DNA from: Phreatobacter oligotrophus
GTDB lineage: Bacteria; Pseudomonadota; Alphaproteobacteria; Rhizobiales; Phreatobacteraceae
Length of the DNA: 64,000 nucleotides
Reading direction: 5' to 3'
NCBI RefSeq assembly: GCF_003046185.1
Contig: NZ_PZZL01000008.1
Location: 124,001 to 188,000 of the forward strand
Below the pieces are notes generated by a model. That model did no database searches, had not been told where the DNA came from, and saw only the letters and a list, made by a program, of their open reading frames with translations. Positions 19,122 to 27,228 of the stretch are shown piece by piece. The position numbers were made by a program, and so were the translations under genes. How positions within the stretch are numbered: the stretch's first letter is position 1; every line of letters starts with the position of its first letter.

Positions 19122-19436
19122 ATGCCCTTGCCGTGCACACCCGCGCTGGCCGCACCGCCGCGCCATGCCGTCGACGCCGATTTCCTCCGGCAAATCGAGG
19201 GCTACAGCCTGACCACCGCCGAGATCCTCTACCGGATGCCCGACCATCCGCTCTTCCTGCAGGTCTATCTCTGGCAGGACTACGACCAGGCGCCCTATTT
19301 CCCGGTCCTGCGGCGGTTTCTCGACTTCTGGGAGCGCAGTCTCGACGGGCGTCTCCATACGGTCCGGATCGCCTCCTCGCGCCTCATCGGCCCCTGCGAG
19401 GTGCGGGCGGCGAGCGAGATTGGCCGGCTGCACTGA
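19122..19436 (+). CDS. usg: Usg family protein
   Basis: 104 aa. The segment DFLRQIEGYSLTTAEILYRMPDHP, then VYLWQDYDQAPYFPVLRRFLDFW and a HTVRIAS strand is the diagnostic Usg signature, a small alphaproteobacterial family of unknown biochemical function. TGGAGG at 19111-19116 fixes the ATG at 19122. The frame is open further upstream but without family similarity. Cytoplasmic, no membrane segments. Confidence 0.9.
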   Translation: MPLPCTPALAAPPRHAVDADFLRQIEGYSLTTAEILYRMPDHPLFLQVYLWQDYDQAPYFPVLRRFLDFWERSLDGRLHTVRIASSRLIGPCEVRAASEIGRLH

Positions 19437-19536
19437 GGCCCCCGCACCGGTTCGCGTATCATGTTGTGACGATGAGAGTGGCGGCGAGACGCCCGGCAGA
19501 CTATGTTCGCCCTCCCATCCTCGTCCGGGTGCCCGC

Positions 19537-20157
19537 GTGCAGACCCCTGAAAAGACCTCGCAGATCATCGCCTCGCTGATGTCGGCCCAGACATCCAGCC
19601 ATGCGGAGGTGATCGGCAACCTGACCGTCGGGGATCTGATGGCGTCGCTGCGCACGCGCGCCTTCGGCCTGTCGCTGATCCTGTTCGGCCTGCCGAACCT
19701 GCTGCCCATTCCCGGCCTGCCGATCCTCACTGGCATCATCCTGGCGCTGCTCGCCGTCCAGATCGTCCTCGGCCGCGACGTGCCCTGGCTGCCGGCGCGC
19801 ATCGCCGGCGCGACCCTGCCGCGCGAGCGGCTCAATCAGGTCATGGCCCGCACCCTGCCACTGCTGCGCTGGATCGAGCGGGTGACGAAGCCGCGCTTCG
19901 CCCTGGCCGCCGGGCCGACCGCCCGCCGCGTCGTCGGCCTCACGGTGCTCGTCCTGGCGGTGCTGCTCATCATCCTGCCGATCCCATGGATCGGCTCCAT
20001 GCCGCAGGGCCTGGCGCTCTGTGTCCTCGGCCTCGGCCTCACCGAGCGTGACGGCGTGCTGGTCACGGCCGGCTTCGTCCTGGCGGCAGTGGCCACCGCC
20101 GTGGGCGCGGGAATCGGCTACACGGTCTTCGCTGGCGCTCTGGCCGTGATGCACTGA
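19537..20157 (+). CDS. ExoD-like exopolysaccharide synthesis protein (1)
   Basis: About 206 aa, ExoD family: VGDLMASLRTRAFGLSLILFGLPNLLPIPGLPILTG followed by further hydrophobic helices (VLVLAVLLIILPIPWIGSMPQGLALCVLGLGLTERDG). ExoD of Sinorhizobium affects exopolysaccharide and alkali tolerance; the mechanism is unknown. Start taken as GTG 19537; ATG 19579 is the alternative. It forms a tandem pair with a paralogue 27 bases downstream and is probably co-transcribed with it. Confidence 0.85.
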   Translation: MQTPEKTSQIIASLMSAQTSSHAEVIGNLTVGDLMASLRTRAFGLSLILFGLPNLLPIPGLPILTGIILALLAVQIVLGRDVPWLPARIAGATLPRERLNQVMARTLPLLRWIERVTKPRFALAAGPTARRVVGLTVLVLAVLLIILPIPWIGSMPQGLALCVLGLGLTERDGVLVTAGFVLAAVATAVGAGIGYTVFAGALAVMH

Positions 20158-20184
20158 GGGCGAGGACCCGCAAGGAGACAGCCG

Positions 20185-20814
20185 TTGACGGAGAGCATGG
20201 ATGAGCGGTCGCTCCGCACGTCGGAGGTGTTCCGCGGGCTGAAGACCATCGGCAGCGGCGAGCGCATCTCGCTCGGCGAACTGACGACCTCGCTCGGCGA
20301 TCGCGGTTTCGGCCTGCTGGTCCTGATCTTCGCCCTGCCCAACATCATCCCGATGATCCCGGGCGTCTCCACCGTCTCCGGCGTGGTCATCGCCCTGGTC
20401 GGCCTGCAGATGATGATCGGCCGCCATGCGCCGTGGATGCCGGGTTTCGTTGCCGAGAAGACCATGCCGCGCGAGCAGCTTGCCGCCATGGTGGATCGCA
20501 CCGTCTCCTGGGTCGAGCGGCTGGAGCGGGTCGCCCAGCCGCGCTGGACCGGCATGACGCGCGGGCCGATGCATGTGGTCCTCGGCGCCATGTTTGTGCT
20601 GCTCGGCGCGATCCTCGCCCTGCCGCTGTCCTGGATCGGCAATTTTCCGCCGGGCGTGGCGCTGGTGGTGCTGTCCATCGGCATGCTGGAGGAGGATGGC
20701 CTGCTGGTCGCCCTCGGCCATGCCATCGGCATCGTCGCGACGCTGCTCGTCCTCGCCCTCGTGGCGGCGCTGGTCGCCGCGGCGCTGGTGAGCTTCGGCT
20801 GGCTCACGGCCTGA
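20185..20814 (+). CDS. ExoD-like exopolysaccharide synthesis protein (2)
   Basis: 209-aa paralogue of the preceding gene with the same layout: ISLGELTTSLGDRGFGLLVLIFALPNIIPMIPGVSTVSG then FVLLGAILALPLSWIGNFPPGVALVVLSIGMLEEDG, and about four hydrophobic segments. It starts with the rare codon TTG at 20185, supported by an AAGGAGA ribosome site at 20172-20178 six bases away. The tandem duplication is old, since the two proteins share pattern rather than close identity. Confidence 0.85.
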   Translation: MTESMDERSLRTSEVFRGLKTIGSGERISLGELTTSLGDRGFGLLVLIFALPNIIPMIPGVSTVSGVVIALVGLQMMIGRHAPWMPGFVAEKTMPREQLAAMVDRTVSWVERLERVAQPRWTGMTRGPMHVVLGAMFVLLGAILALPLSWIGNFPPGVALVVLSIGMLEEDGLLVALGHAIGIVATLLVLALVAALVAAALVSFGWLTA

Positions 20815-20887
20815 CGTCGCATCCTTCCTGCTTCCCTTGCCGCGGCGCGGGCATTATGGTCCGCGCCATCATTCACGAGGTCCCGCC

Positions 20888-21136
20888 ATGGCCGATCACG
20901 TCGTGCCCCATTTCGCCAATGACGACGGCGTTGCCGTTATCCATATCGGCGTGAAGGAGTTCCAGTGCATGGGCGCCCGGGCGCCCTATGACCATCCGCA
21001 CGTCTTCCTCGACATGGGCAGCGACCACGAGATCGTCTGCCCCTATTGCTCGACCCTCTACAAGCACGACCCGTCGCTCCATGCCGACGAGACCCGTCCG
21101 GCCGGCGCCTATGTGAAGGCCCTCGCCGAGGCCTGA
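20888..21136 (+). CDS. CHCC zinc-finger domain protein (NDUFS6-like)
   Basis: 82 aa. The motif FQCMGARAPYDHPHVFLDM then EIVCPYCSTLY gives the C-H-C-C zinc ligands of the zf-CHCC family, related to the complex I accessory subunit NDUFS6. In alphaproteobacteria this small protein is widely conserved as a stand-alone gene. It is followed 7 bases later by the FAD monooxygenase gene, suggesting co-transcription without an obvious functional link. Confidence 0.88.
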   Translation: MADHVVPHFANDDGVAVIHIGVKEFQCMGARAPYDHPHVFLDMGSDHEIVCPYCSTLYKHDPSLHADETRPAGAYVKALAEA

Positions 21137-21143
21137 TCCGGCC

Positions 21144-22319
21144 GTGCCCGGCACGGTCACCATTGCAGGCGCCGGGATCGGCGGCCTGACCGCGGCCCTG
21201 GCGCTGGCGCGCCGCGGCCTGTCCGTTACCGTGCTGGAGCGTGCGCCAGCCCTCGACGAGGTCGGGGCGGGCATCCAGCTCTCCCCGAATGCCAGCCGCA
21301 TCGTGATCGGCCTCGGGCTCGGCGAGGCGCTGGCCGCGCGCGCCGTGGTGCCGGAGGCGATGGTGGTGCGCAGCGCCGCGACCGGCGGCACCCTCGCGAC
21401 CGCCGAGCTCGGGGCGGCCGTCGCGCGCCGGTACGGGGCGCCCTGGTGGGTGATCCACCGCGCCGATCTTCTCGCCATCCTCGCCGAGGCCTGCCGGGCC
21501 GAGGGGGCCATCCGCCTCGAGACCGGCGTCACGGTCACCGGCCTTGCCCTCGAGGACGGCGCGGTCCGGCTTGGCCTCGAGCGCGCCGGCGAGCCCGACC
21601 ATCTCACCACCCCGGCCGTGATCGGCGCCGACGGCCTGCGCTCCGCCGTGCGGGCGGCGCTCGGTGACGGAGGACCGCCCGACTTCCGCCACCGTGTCGC
21701 CTGGCGCGCCACGCTGCCGATGGAGGCGGTGCCGCAGGCGCTGGCCGGCGGACGGCTCGGCCTCTGGCTCGGCGCCGACGCCCATTGCGTGCACTATCCG
21801 CTGCGCTCGGGCGAGTTGTTCAACATCGTGGTCATCCTTGCCGCCGACGCCCCGGTCGAGGGCTGGCGGGCGCCCGGCGATCCGGCTGTCCTCGCGCGCC
21901 GGCTCGCCGGCTGGCCTGCCGCCCTGCGCGAGGTCGTGGCGCGGGTGGATGGCTGGCAATGCTGGTCGCTTGCCGATCGCCCGGCCTGGTTCGGGCCTGA
22001 GCGCGACCCGGTGACGCTGATGGGGGATGCCGCCCATCCCATGCTGCCCTTCGTCGCTCAGGGCGGGGCCATGGCCATTGAGGACGCGGCCGTGCTGGCC
22101 GAGGAAGCGGGGGCGACGCCGGACAATCTCGCGGGGGCTTTCCGCCGTTATGGCGCGCGCCGTCTCGCCCGGGTCTCCCGCATCCAGGCGCTGGCGCGGC
22201 GCAACGGGGCCATCTACCACCTCAAAGGGCCTGCGGCGCTGGCGCGCGACCTCGCGATCCGCGTCATGGGCGGCGGGATCGTCGCCTCGCAGGACTGGAT
22301 CTACGGCTGGCGGCCCTGA
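21144..22319 (+). CDS. FAD-dependent monooxygenase (salicylate hydroxylase-like)
   Basis: 391-aa group A flavoprotein hydroxylase. The FAD-binding GAGIGG is at residues 9-14 with the ribose-binding Glu at E32; the GDAAHP motif lies at 294-299 and DG motif VIGADGLRSAVR in between. NADH- or NADPH-dependent aromatic ring hydroxylation is the family reaction; the pattern VGAGIQLSPNASRI and LPFVAQGGAMAIEDA is shared with salicylate/3-hydroxybenzoate 6-hydroxylases. GTG start at 21144, 7 bases after the preceding stop. Substrate not predictable. Confidence 0.88.
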   Translation: MPGTVTIAGAGIGGLTAALALARRGLSVTVLERAPALDEVGAGIQLSPNASRIVIGLGLGEALAARAVVPEAMVVRSAATGGTLATAELGAAVARRYGAPWWVIHRADLLAILAEACRAEGAIRLETGVTVTGLALEDGAVRLGLERAGEPDHLTTPAVIGADGLRSAVRAALGDGGPPDFRHRVAWRATLPMEAVPQALAGGRLGLWLGADAHCVHYPLRSGELFNIVVILAADAPVEGWRAPGDPAVLARRLAGWPAALREVVARVDGWQCWSLADRPAWFGPERDPVTLMGDAAHPMLPFVAQGGAMAIEDAAVLAEEAGATPDNLAGAFRRYGARRLARVSRIQALARRNGAIYHLKGPAALARDLAIRVMGGGIVASQDWIYGWRP

Positions 22320-22322
22320 GCC

Positions 22323-22874
22323 TCAGGGACGGCGCGCACCCTCGGCCGGGGCGTTGGAGGCGGCGAGGTCGCGGATGTTGAGCCGCTGGCCGCCGGGCAG
22401 GAGGATGTCGCCGGGACGCAGGCCGCCACCGCAGCGCGCCGAGACGAAGCGGCCCTGCTGGGTGGTGAGGGTCTGCTGGAACTCCGACTGGCCGATGGTC
22501 TGGATCGTGCCCTCGACGCGCAGGGAATAGGCCTGGCGCAGGTCGCCCGAGATGACCGAACGGGCGGTGGTGCGGGTCTGGCCGATGAGGCAGTCCGTCT
22601 CGATGACATAGTCCTCGCCGTCGCGGCGGATGTCGAAGCGCTGGCAGGTGCGCCCCATCTGGCCGAAGCCATATTCCACCATCTGCCGCTCGGTGGCCGC
22701 ATCCGTGCAGGTCTGCAGGGTGAATTCCTGCCCGCCGGGGCCGCCGCCGGTCATCATGCGGATCTCCCAGTAGCCGGGACGCCGTTGCGGCAGCTCCACA
22801 GGCTGCGAGACCGCCGGCGACGCAGCGAGCAGGGCAAGGGCGGCAAGGCGCAGGGGAGCGGCGAGGAGCAGCAT
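22323..22874 (-). CDS. DUF3617 domain-containing secreted protein
   Basis: 183 aa with a signal peptide (LRLAALALLAASPAVSQ). The mature N-terminus RRPGYWEIRMMTGG and the cysteines in TLQTCTD, RTCQRFD, ETDCLIG and SARCGGG match DUF3617, a small periplasmic beta-barrel-like family of unknown function. Convergent with, and only 3 bases from, the monooxygenase gene on the other strand. Confidence 0.8.
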   Translation of the reverse strand: MLLLAAPLRLAALALLAASPAVSQPVELPQRRPGYWEIRMMTGGGPGGQEFTLQTCTDAATERQMVEYGFGQMGRTCQRFDIRRDGEDYVIETDCLIGQTRTTARSVISGDLRQAYSLRVEGTIQTIGQSEFQQTLTTQQGRFVSARCGGGLRPGDILLPGGQRLNIRDLAASNAPAEGARRP

Positions 22875-23052
22875 GATGGTCCTCTATAGGCGGGAATCGC
22901 CGCGCCGTGCGTGACGGATCGGCCACGGTCGGCGGCGATCACGCGCCGCGCGCCTGTGGCTCTGGTCCGGTCGCGTGCGGATGGCGCGGTGGCGCGCCGC
23001 TGCTAGGCTCGCTGCGCATCAGAACAGGCCGACACGGCCAGGGAGAAACACC

Positions 23053-24240
23053 ATGAGGCTCACCTCCATCCGGCCGGCGCTTGCCGCCGGGCTCTTTGTC
23101 GCATCCGCGGCGGGAGTCCTCGGCGCCCCTCCATCAGCCCTGGCGCAGATCGCCGTGTCGGCCAATGACGGCAAGATGCGCCTCGTCGACGGCGTCGCCA
23201 CCGTCGTCGAGCAGCCGCGGCCGGATTCCGTCTCGATCATCGATTTCGCCTCCGGCACGCCGCGGGTGCGGGCGACGATCCCCGCGCCGGCCAGCGTCGT
23301 CGGACCGCCCGTGTCCGTTGCGGTGACGGCGGACGAGAGCCTGGCGCTGGTGAGTTCGGCGATGAAGCTCGACCCCGCCAATCCCCGCCGCACCATCCCC
23401 GACAACCGCGTCTCGGTCATCGACCTCAAGGCCGAGCCGCCGGTGGTGATCGCGACGCTCGAGGTGGGGCAGGGCGCGGCAGGCCTCTCCATCCACCCCT
23501 CCGGCACTCTTGCCATCGTCGCCAACCGCGCCGAGGGCACGGTCTCGGTGCTGACGATTGCCGGGCGAGCGGTGACGGTCGGCCCGAAGATCGCGCTGGG
23601 CGAGCCGACCTCCGGCCCGAGCCATGTCGCCTTCACGCCCGATGGCCGGACGGCGCTGGTCACCCGTGACAACGACCACAAGATCTCGGTGCTGGCCATC
23701 GAGGGGACGACCGTGACCTACACGCGCCGCGACCTGAATGCGGGCCTGCGTCCCTACGGTCTCGACGTCTCGATGCGCGGCGACATGGCGGTGGTGGCCA
23801 ACATCGGCATCGGCGGCGGCGACGCCGACACGATCAGCCTCATCGACGTCCGGGCGCAGCCGCCGCGGGTGGTCAACACGGTCTCCGTCGGCCAGACGCC
23901 GGAGGGCATCAAGATGGCGCCCGACGGCCGGCATGTCGCTGTCGTGGTGATCGACGGGTCGAACAAGGCGCGCAATTCGCCCTTCTTCCAGGCCCGCGGC
24001 AAGGTGGCGATCTATGAGGTGCGCGGCACCGACCTCGTGAAGGTCACCGAGGCGCCAATCGGGCAGTGGTCGCAAGGGGCGGCCTGGTCGGCCGACAGCC
24101 GGCGCCTGCTGGTGCAGAACATGGTGGGCGACGACATCCAGGTCTTCGCCTTCGAGAATGGCGCGCTCAGGGAAATCGGCACCCTCGCCATGCCGGCCTC
24201 GCCCGCTGCCATCCGCACGGCGGAGCCGGTCCGGCGCTGA
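23053..24240 (+). CDS. Secreted YVTN/lactonase-type beta-propeller protein
   Basis: 395 aa with a signal peptide ending near ALAQ (residue ~35). Repeating blades of the kind FTPDGRTALVTRDNDHKISVLAIEG and IHPSGTLAIVANRAEGTVSVL mark a seven-bladed YVTN or 6-phosphogluconolactonase-like propeller in the periplasm. GGGAGA at 23041-23046 fixes the ATG. No partner gene (e.g. cytochrome c or PQQ enzyme) is adjacent, so the role is open. Confidence 0.8.
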   Translation: MRLTSIRPALAAGLFVASAAGVLGAPPSALAQIAVSANDGKMRLVDGVATVVEQPRPDSVSIIDFASGTPRVRATIPAPASVVGPPVSVAVTADESLALVSSAMKLDPANPRRTIPDNRVSVIDLKAEPPVVIATLEVGQGAAGLSIHPSGTLAIVANRAEGTVSVLTIAGRAVTVGPKIALGEPTSGPSHVAFTPDGRTALVTRDNDHKISVLAIEGTTVTYTRRDLNAGLRPYGLDVSMRGDMAVVANIGIGGGDADTISLIDVRAQPPRVVNTVSVGQTPEGIKMAPDGRHVAVVVIDGSNKARNSPFFQARGKVAIYEVRGTDLVKVTEAPIGQWSQGAAWSADSRRLLVQNMVGDDIQVFAFENGALREIGTLAMPASPAAIRTAEPVRR

Positions 24241-24297
24241 TCGCGCTCGCGCTCCGGTTGCCAAATCCGCCGCCGAGCCGCTAGAGCTTGGCGGCGG

Positions 24298-24382
24298 GCC
24301 CCCTTGGCGAAATCGGTAGCCGCACCGAACTTAAAATTCGGAGCCCTCGGGCGTGCCGGTTCGAGTCCGGCAGGGGGCACCA
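24298..24382 (+). tRNA. tRNA-Leu (UAA)
   Basis: 85-base tRNA with a long variable arm. The acceptor stem pairs GCCCCCT (24298-24304) with AGGGGGC (24372-24378), followed by discriminator A and an encoded CCA at 24380-24382. The anticodon stem CCGAA/TTCGG encloses the loop CTTAAAA, giving anticodon TAA; the T-loop GGTTCGAGTCC is canonical. The long variable arm and UAA anticodon give leucine. Confidence 0.96.
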
Positions 24383-24561
24383 CCGCGCGGCCCGTCTCGA
24401 CCGTTCCGTAACGACAGGTCCGGCCGTTAATGATGCCCTAACGGCAGGGCAACAGTTCGTTGACCATTTCGACCGGTCCGGTGAACGCCGCGTTGAGATA
24501 CGATGGCTAGCCTGCGCGGCGGGATAGCGGAGAGGGGACGGCAAGCCCGGGGAGACCGGCC

Positions 24562-24732
24562 GTGCAAATGACCCCTGCCAAGATCGTGCTGTTCTTCACC
24601 TGCGTGCTGGTTCTGATGAACCCGCCGCTGATGCTCGGCCTGCTCGGCCCGGAGGGCCGTCGCGCCGGCCTGCTCATCGACGAGAGCCTCGGCACCGACA
24701 ACTTCCGCATCGCCGTCTTCGGCAAGCGCTGA
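24562..24732 (+). CDS. Small hydrophobic protein of unknown function
   Basis: A 56-aa ORF (54 aa if ATG 24568 is used). GGGGAG at 24549-24554 is 7 bases from the GTG at 24562, which is preferred. One hydrophobic segment, IVLFFTCVLVLMNPPLMLGLLG, suggests a membrane peptide; the C-terminal GTDNFRIAVFGKR is charged. Codon use is normal for the genome. I do not recognise it. Confidence 0.5.
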   Translation: MQMTPAKIVLFFTCVLVLMNPPLMLGLLGPEGRRAGLLIDESLGTDNFRIAVFGKR

Positions 24733-24738
24733 GAGGCG

Positions 24739-25233
24739 TTAGCCGGCGTCGCGGATCGGCGGCTGGAAGGTGTAGCCCATGTCCCAGGGGAAGTAGATCC
24801 AGGTGTCCTGGGACACTTCGGTGACGTAGGTATCGACCATGGGCCGCCCCTGGGGCTTGGCATAGACGGTGGCGAAATGCGCCTTGGGCAGCATTTCGCG
24901 CACCACCTTCGCGGTCTTGCCGGTGTCGACGAGGTCATCGACCACGAGGATGCCCTCGCCGCCATCGGTGAGGAGGTGGGGCGCCACCTCCTTGATGACC
25001 TTGAGCTGACCCTGGCTCTGGTAGTCGTGGTAGCTGGCGATGCAGACCGTCTCGATCATGCGGATGCCGAGCTCGCGGGTGACGATCGCCGCCGGCACGA
25101 GGCCGCCGCGGGTGATGCAGACGATGGCGCGGAACGGGCCGGCGCTGCTGATGCGCCAGGCCAGCGCCCGGGCGTCGCGGTGGAACTGGTCCCAGGAGAC
25201 GGGGAAGGCCTTTTCCGGGTTCGGGGTCGCCAT
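24739..25233 (-). CDS. gpt: Xanthine(-guanine) phosphoribosyltransferase
   Basis: 164 aa. Purine salvage enzyme joining xanthine or guanine to PRPP. The PRPP loop [11 protein letters not shown], the upstream [19 protein letters not shown] and the C-terminal IYFPWDMGY (aromatic base-binding region) are those of the Gpt family. The ATG at 25233 ([26 protein letters not shown]) is the canonical N-terminus; an upstream in-frame ATG at 25257 adds a non-conserved 8 residues. Confidence 0.93.
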   Translation of the reverse strand: MATPNPEKAFPVSWDQFHRDARALAWRISSAGPFRAIVCITRGGLVPAAIVTRELGIRMIETVCIASYHDYQSQGQLKVIKEVAPHLLTDGGEGILVVDDLVDTGKTAKVVREMLPKAHFATVYAKPQGRPMVDTYVTEVSQDTWIYFPWDMGYTFQPPIRDAG

Positions 25234-25345
25234 GGGGCACTCCAGCCAAAGGGGCATCGACAGGCCGGCGACACTAGCCGCCGCGCGGGCCCCCGCAAAT
25301 CCGTCGCTGCCGGCTTTTCCAAAGGGAATATGCCCGGCGCATGCG

Positions 25346-25371
25346 AAAAGGGCTCCCGGCGGGGAGCCCTT
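25346..25371 (-). terminator. Intrinsic terminator of ompW
   Basis: Ten-base arms 25348-25357 and 25362-25371 around a GGCG loop; on the minus strand the stem is followed by TTTT. It lies 20 bases beyond the ompW stop at 25393, the expected position. Confidence 0.85.
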
Positions 25372-25392
25372 CGCATGGCCACGAAGGCGGGG

Positions 25393-26133
25393 TCAGAACC
25401 GGTAGGTGACGCCGGTGGAGATCAGCCAGGGGTCGATGGTCACGCGGCCCGAGGTGGTGGCGAGCACGCCGGTCGTGTCGGTGTACTTGAAGTTGGACCG
25501 CAGGAAGATCTTCTTCACGTCGACATTGATGCCCCAGTGGCGGTCGATCATGTAGTCGAAACCGACCTGCAGGGCGACGCCGGCGGCGGGCGCGACGGAG
25601 AAGCGGTTGTAGGCGAAGGGCGCGCCGTTCGCCATGGCGCCCTGGGCCGACTGCGAGAAGAACATTGTGTAGTTCACGCCGGCGCCGACATAGGGCTTGA
25701 AGGCGCCGAAATCGGTGAAGTGGTACTGCAGCATCAGGGTCGGCGGCAGCAGCCAGGTCTTGCCGATATTGGCGGTGGAGGCCAGCGCCGCCGAGAGCGC
25801 GCCGGTCGGGCGCACATTGTGCGGCGTGACGCCGAGGATCAGCTCCACCGCGATGTTCTTGGTGAAGTAGTAGGTGATGTCGAGTTCCGGCACCACCGAG
25901 GTGGAGATGCCGAGGTTGTTGATCGCCGGGACCGCCGCGCCGTTCAGCGTGGTGACGGCGCCGGAGGGCGAGGGGACGACCGCCAGGGCGCGGACGCGGA
26001 TCTGCCAGGGGTTGAAGGCCGGTGCGACGATCGCGGTGTCGATCGATGTGCGCGGGGCCGACAGGTCGGCGGCAAGCGCCGGGGTGGCGAGGAGGGCGGC
26101 GCCGATGGCGGCGCTGCGCAGGACGGTCTTCAT
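25393..26133 (-). CDS. ompW: OmpW-family outer membrane protein
   Basis: 246 aa with a signal peptide (MKTVLRSAAIGAALLATPALA). The eight-stranded barrel pattern of OmpW is clear: WQIRVRALAVVPS, VPELDITYYFTKNIAVELIL, LPPTLMLQYHF, FKPYVGAGVNYTMFF, FDYMIDRHWGINVDVKKI and a C-terminal GVTYRF ending in Phe for BAM recognition. OmpW forms a narrow hydrophobic channel for small nonpolar compounds. A FixK/FNR-like box lies about 110 bases upstream, and a dedicated terminator follows. Confidence 0.92.
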   Translation of the reverse strand: MKTVLRSAAIGAALLATPALAADLSAPRTSIDTAIVAPAFNPWQIRVRALAVVPSPSGAVTTLNGAAVPAINNLGISTSVVPELDITYYFTKNIAVELILGVTPHNVRPTGALSAALASTANIGKTWLLPPTLMLQYHFTDFGAFKPYVGAGVNYTMFFSQSAQGAMANGAPFAYNRFSVAPAAGVALQVGFDYMIDRHWGINVDVKKIFLRSNFKYTDTTGVLATTSGRVTIDPWLISTGVTYRF

Positions 26134-26241
26134 GATGGGCCCCGAGATGCGAGCGTTTCTTGGTGCCACGCGGGCCGTCGGGGGAAACCGTCCGGCGCGG
26201 CGATGCGGGACGAGCAAGGCCACCGCTGCCCGCCGCCGCCT

Positions 26242-26255
26242 TTGCGCTGGATCAA
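26242..26255 (-). promoter_or_regulatory. FNR/FixK-like box upstream of ompW
   Basis: The 14-mer TTGCGCTGGATCAA fits TTG(A/C)-N6-(T/G)CAA, the consensus for FixK2-type CRP/FNR regulators, on both strands. It is centred about 115 bases before the ompW start codon. ompW is under FNR control in enterobacteria, which makes oxygen control plausible here; no clear -10 was found. Confidence 0.4.
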
Positions 26256-26328
26256 ATGGGGCGGTGTTCGGGCACCCGCGCCGGGAGGTTGCGGGCGGGA
26301 TGTTGCCGCCCTGCAACAATGAGTATCG

Positions 26329-27099
26329 TCAGCTGCCGCGCGTGATGGTGATCGGCGCGTCCGGCCGCTTGTGCTCGCCGACCATGGCGACGACCGCCTC
26401 TTCGGCGGCGGCGAGCAGCGCCGCGTCCTTGGCGCGCAGCACGAGGCGCGTCCAGAACTTGCCGTCCTGCATCATCGGATAGGAGCCCATGATGACGCCG
26501 GGATGGGCCTTGGCGATGGCGGCATAGGGCGTGCCGATATCGCCCTCGCGCAGGCCCGGCGCCTCGATGGAGACCTGGATCATCTTGGTGCCGGTCTTCA
26601 GCCGCGGCGAGACCACGTCCATCATCGCCTGCATGACCGAGGGCACGCCGGCCATGGTGATGACATTGCCGATCATGAAGCCGGGCGCCTTCGACACCGG
26701 ATTCTCGATGAGCTCGGCCCCGGCGGGGATGCGCGCCATGCGCAGGCGGGCCTCGTTCAGGTCCTTTTCGGGGATGCGCTCCAGCAGCATGGCGCGGGCG
26801 CGCGGGTCGACATCGATGGAGACGCCGAAGGCCTTGGCGACGCAGTCGGCGGTGATGTCGTCGTGGGTCGGGCCGATGCCGCCGGTGGTGAAGACGTAGC
26901 CGTACTTGGCCCGCAGCATGTTGAGGGCAGGGATGATCTCGTCCTCCTCGTCGGGGACGACCCGGACCTCCTTCACGTCGATGCCGATCGCCGTGCAGTA
27001 CTCGGCGATGTAGCCGATGTTCTTGTCCTTGGTGCGCCCGGAGAGGATCTCGTCGCCGATGACGAGGATGGCGGCGGTGACGGTGGTCGGCTCGGTCAT
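26329..27099 (-). CDS. CinA N-terminal / molybdopterin-binding domain protein
   Basis: 256 aa, essentially a MoCF_biosynth domain: AAILVIGDEILSGRTKDKN, then FTTGGIGPTHDDITADCVAKAFG (the family signature) and the C-terminal half of the COG1058 type (IQVSIEAPGLREGDIG). Members of this short class resemble the N-terminus of CinA, linked to nucleotide pyrophosphatase activity, but lack the C-terminal PncC deamidase domain. The ATG at 27099 gives the conserved start; the frame continues to 27195 without similarity. Probably cytoplasmic. Confidence 0.85.
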   Translation of the reverse strand: MTEPTTVTAAILVIGDEILSGRTKDKNIGYIAEYCTAIGIDVKEVRVVPDEEDEIIPALNMLRAKYGYVFTTGGIGPTHDDITADCVAKAFGVSIDVDPRARAMLLERIPEKDLNEARLRMARIPAGAELIENPVSKAPGFMIGNVITMAGVPSVMQAMMDVVSPRLKTGTKMIQVSIEAPGLREGDIGTPYAAIAKAHPGVIMGSYPMMQDGKFWTRLVLRAKDAALLAAAEEAVVAMVGEHKRPDAPITITRGS

Positions 27100-27192
27100 G
27101 ATGCGCTCCGGGACTGGTCCGGAGGTAGAGCCTGCCGCGGGCGGCGGCAAGGGGTCGCGGGGTAGGGTTGACGGGAAGGGCATGGCCCATAA

Positions 27193-27214
27193 CACTTAAC
27201 ATATAAGTTAAGTG
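27193..27214 (+). promoter_or_regulatory. AT-rich palindromic operator upstream of the VOC gene
   Basis: Perfect inverted repeat CACTTAAC-N6-GTTAAGTG (27193-27200 / 27207-27214), the most AT-rich stretch in the area, ending one base before the AAAGGG ribosome site of the VOC gene. Its size fits a winged-helix dimer such as ArsR, a family often encoded with PhnB-like VOC genes, though no such regulator is adjacent. The TTAA spacing is 8, not the 7 expected for CtrA. Confidence 0.55.
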
Positions 27215-27228
27215 AAAGGGTGCTAGCC

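Noticed and set aside
27196-27211. CtrA site within the VOC operator
   Set aside because: The TTAA spacing is 8 rather than 7 and the whole is a perfect palindrome, which fits a dimeric repressor better.
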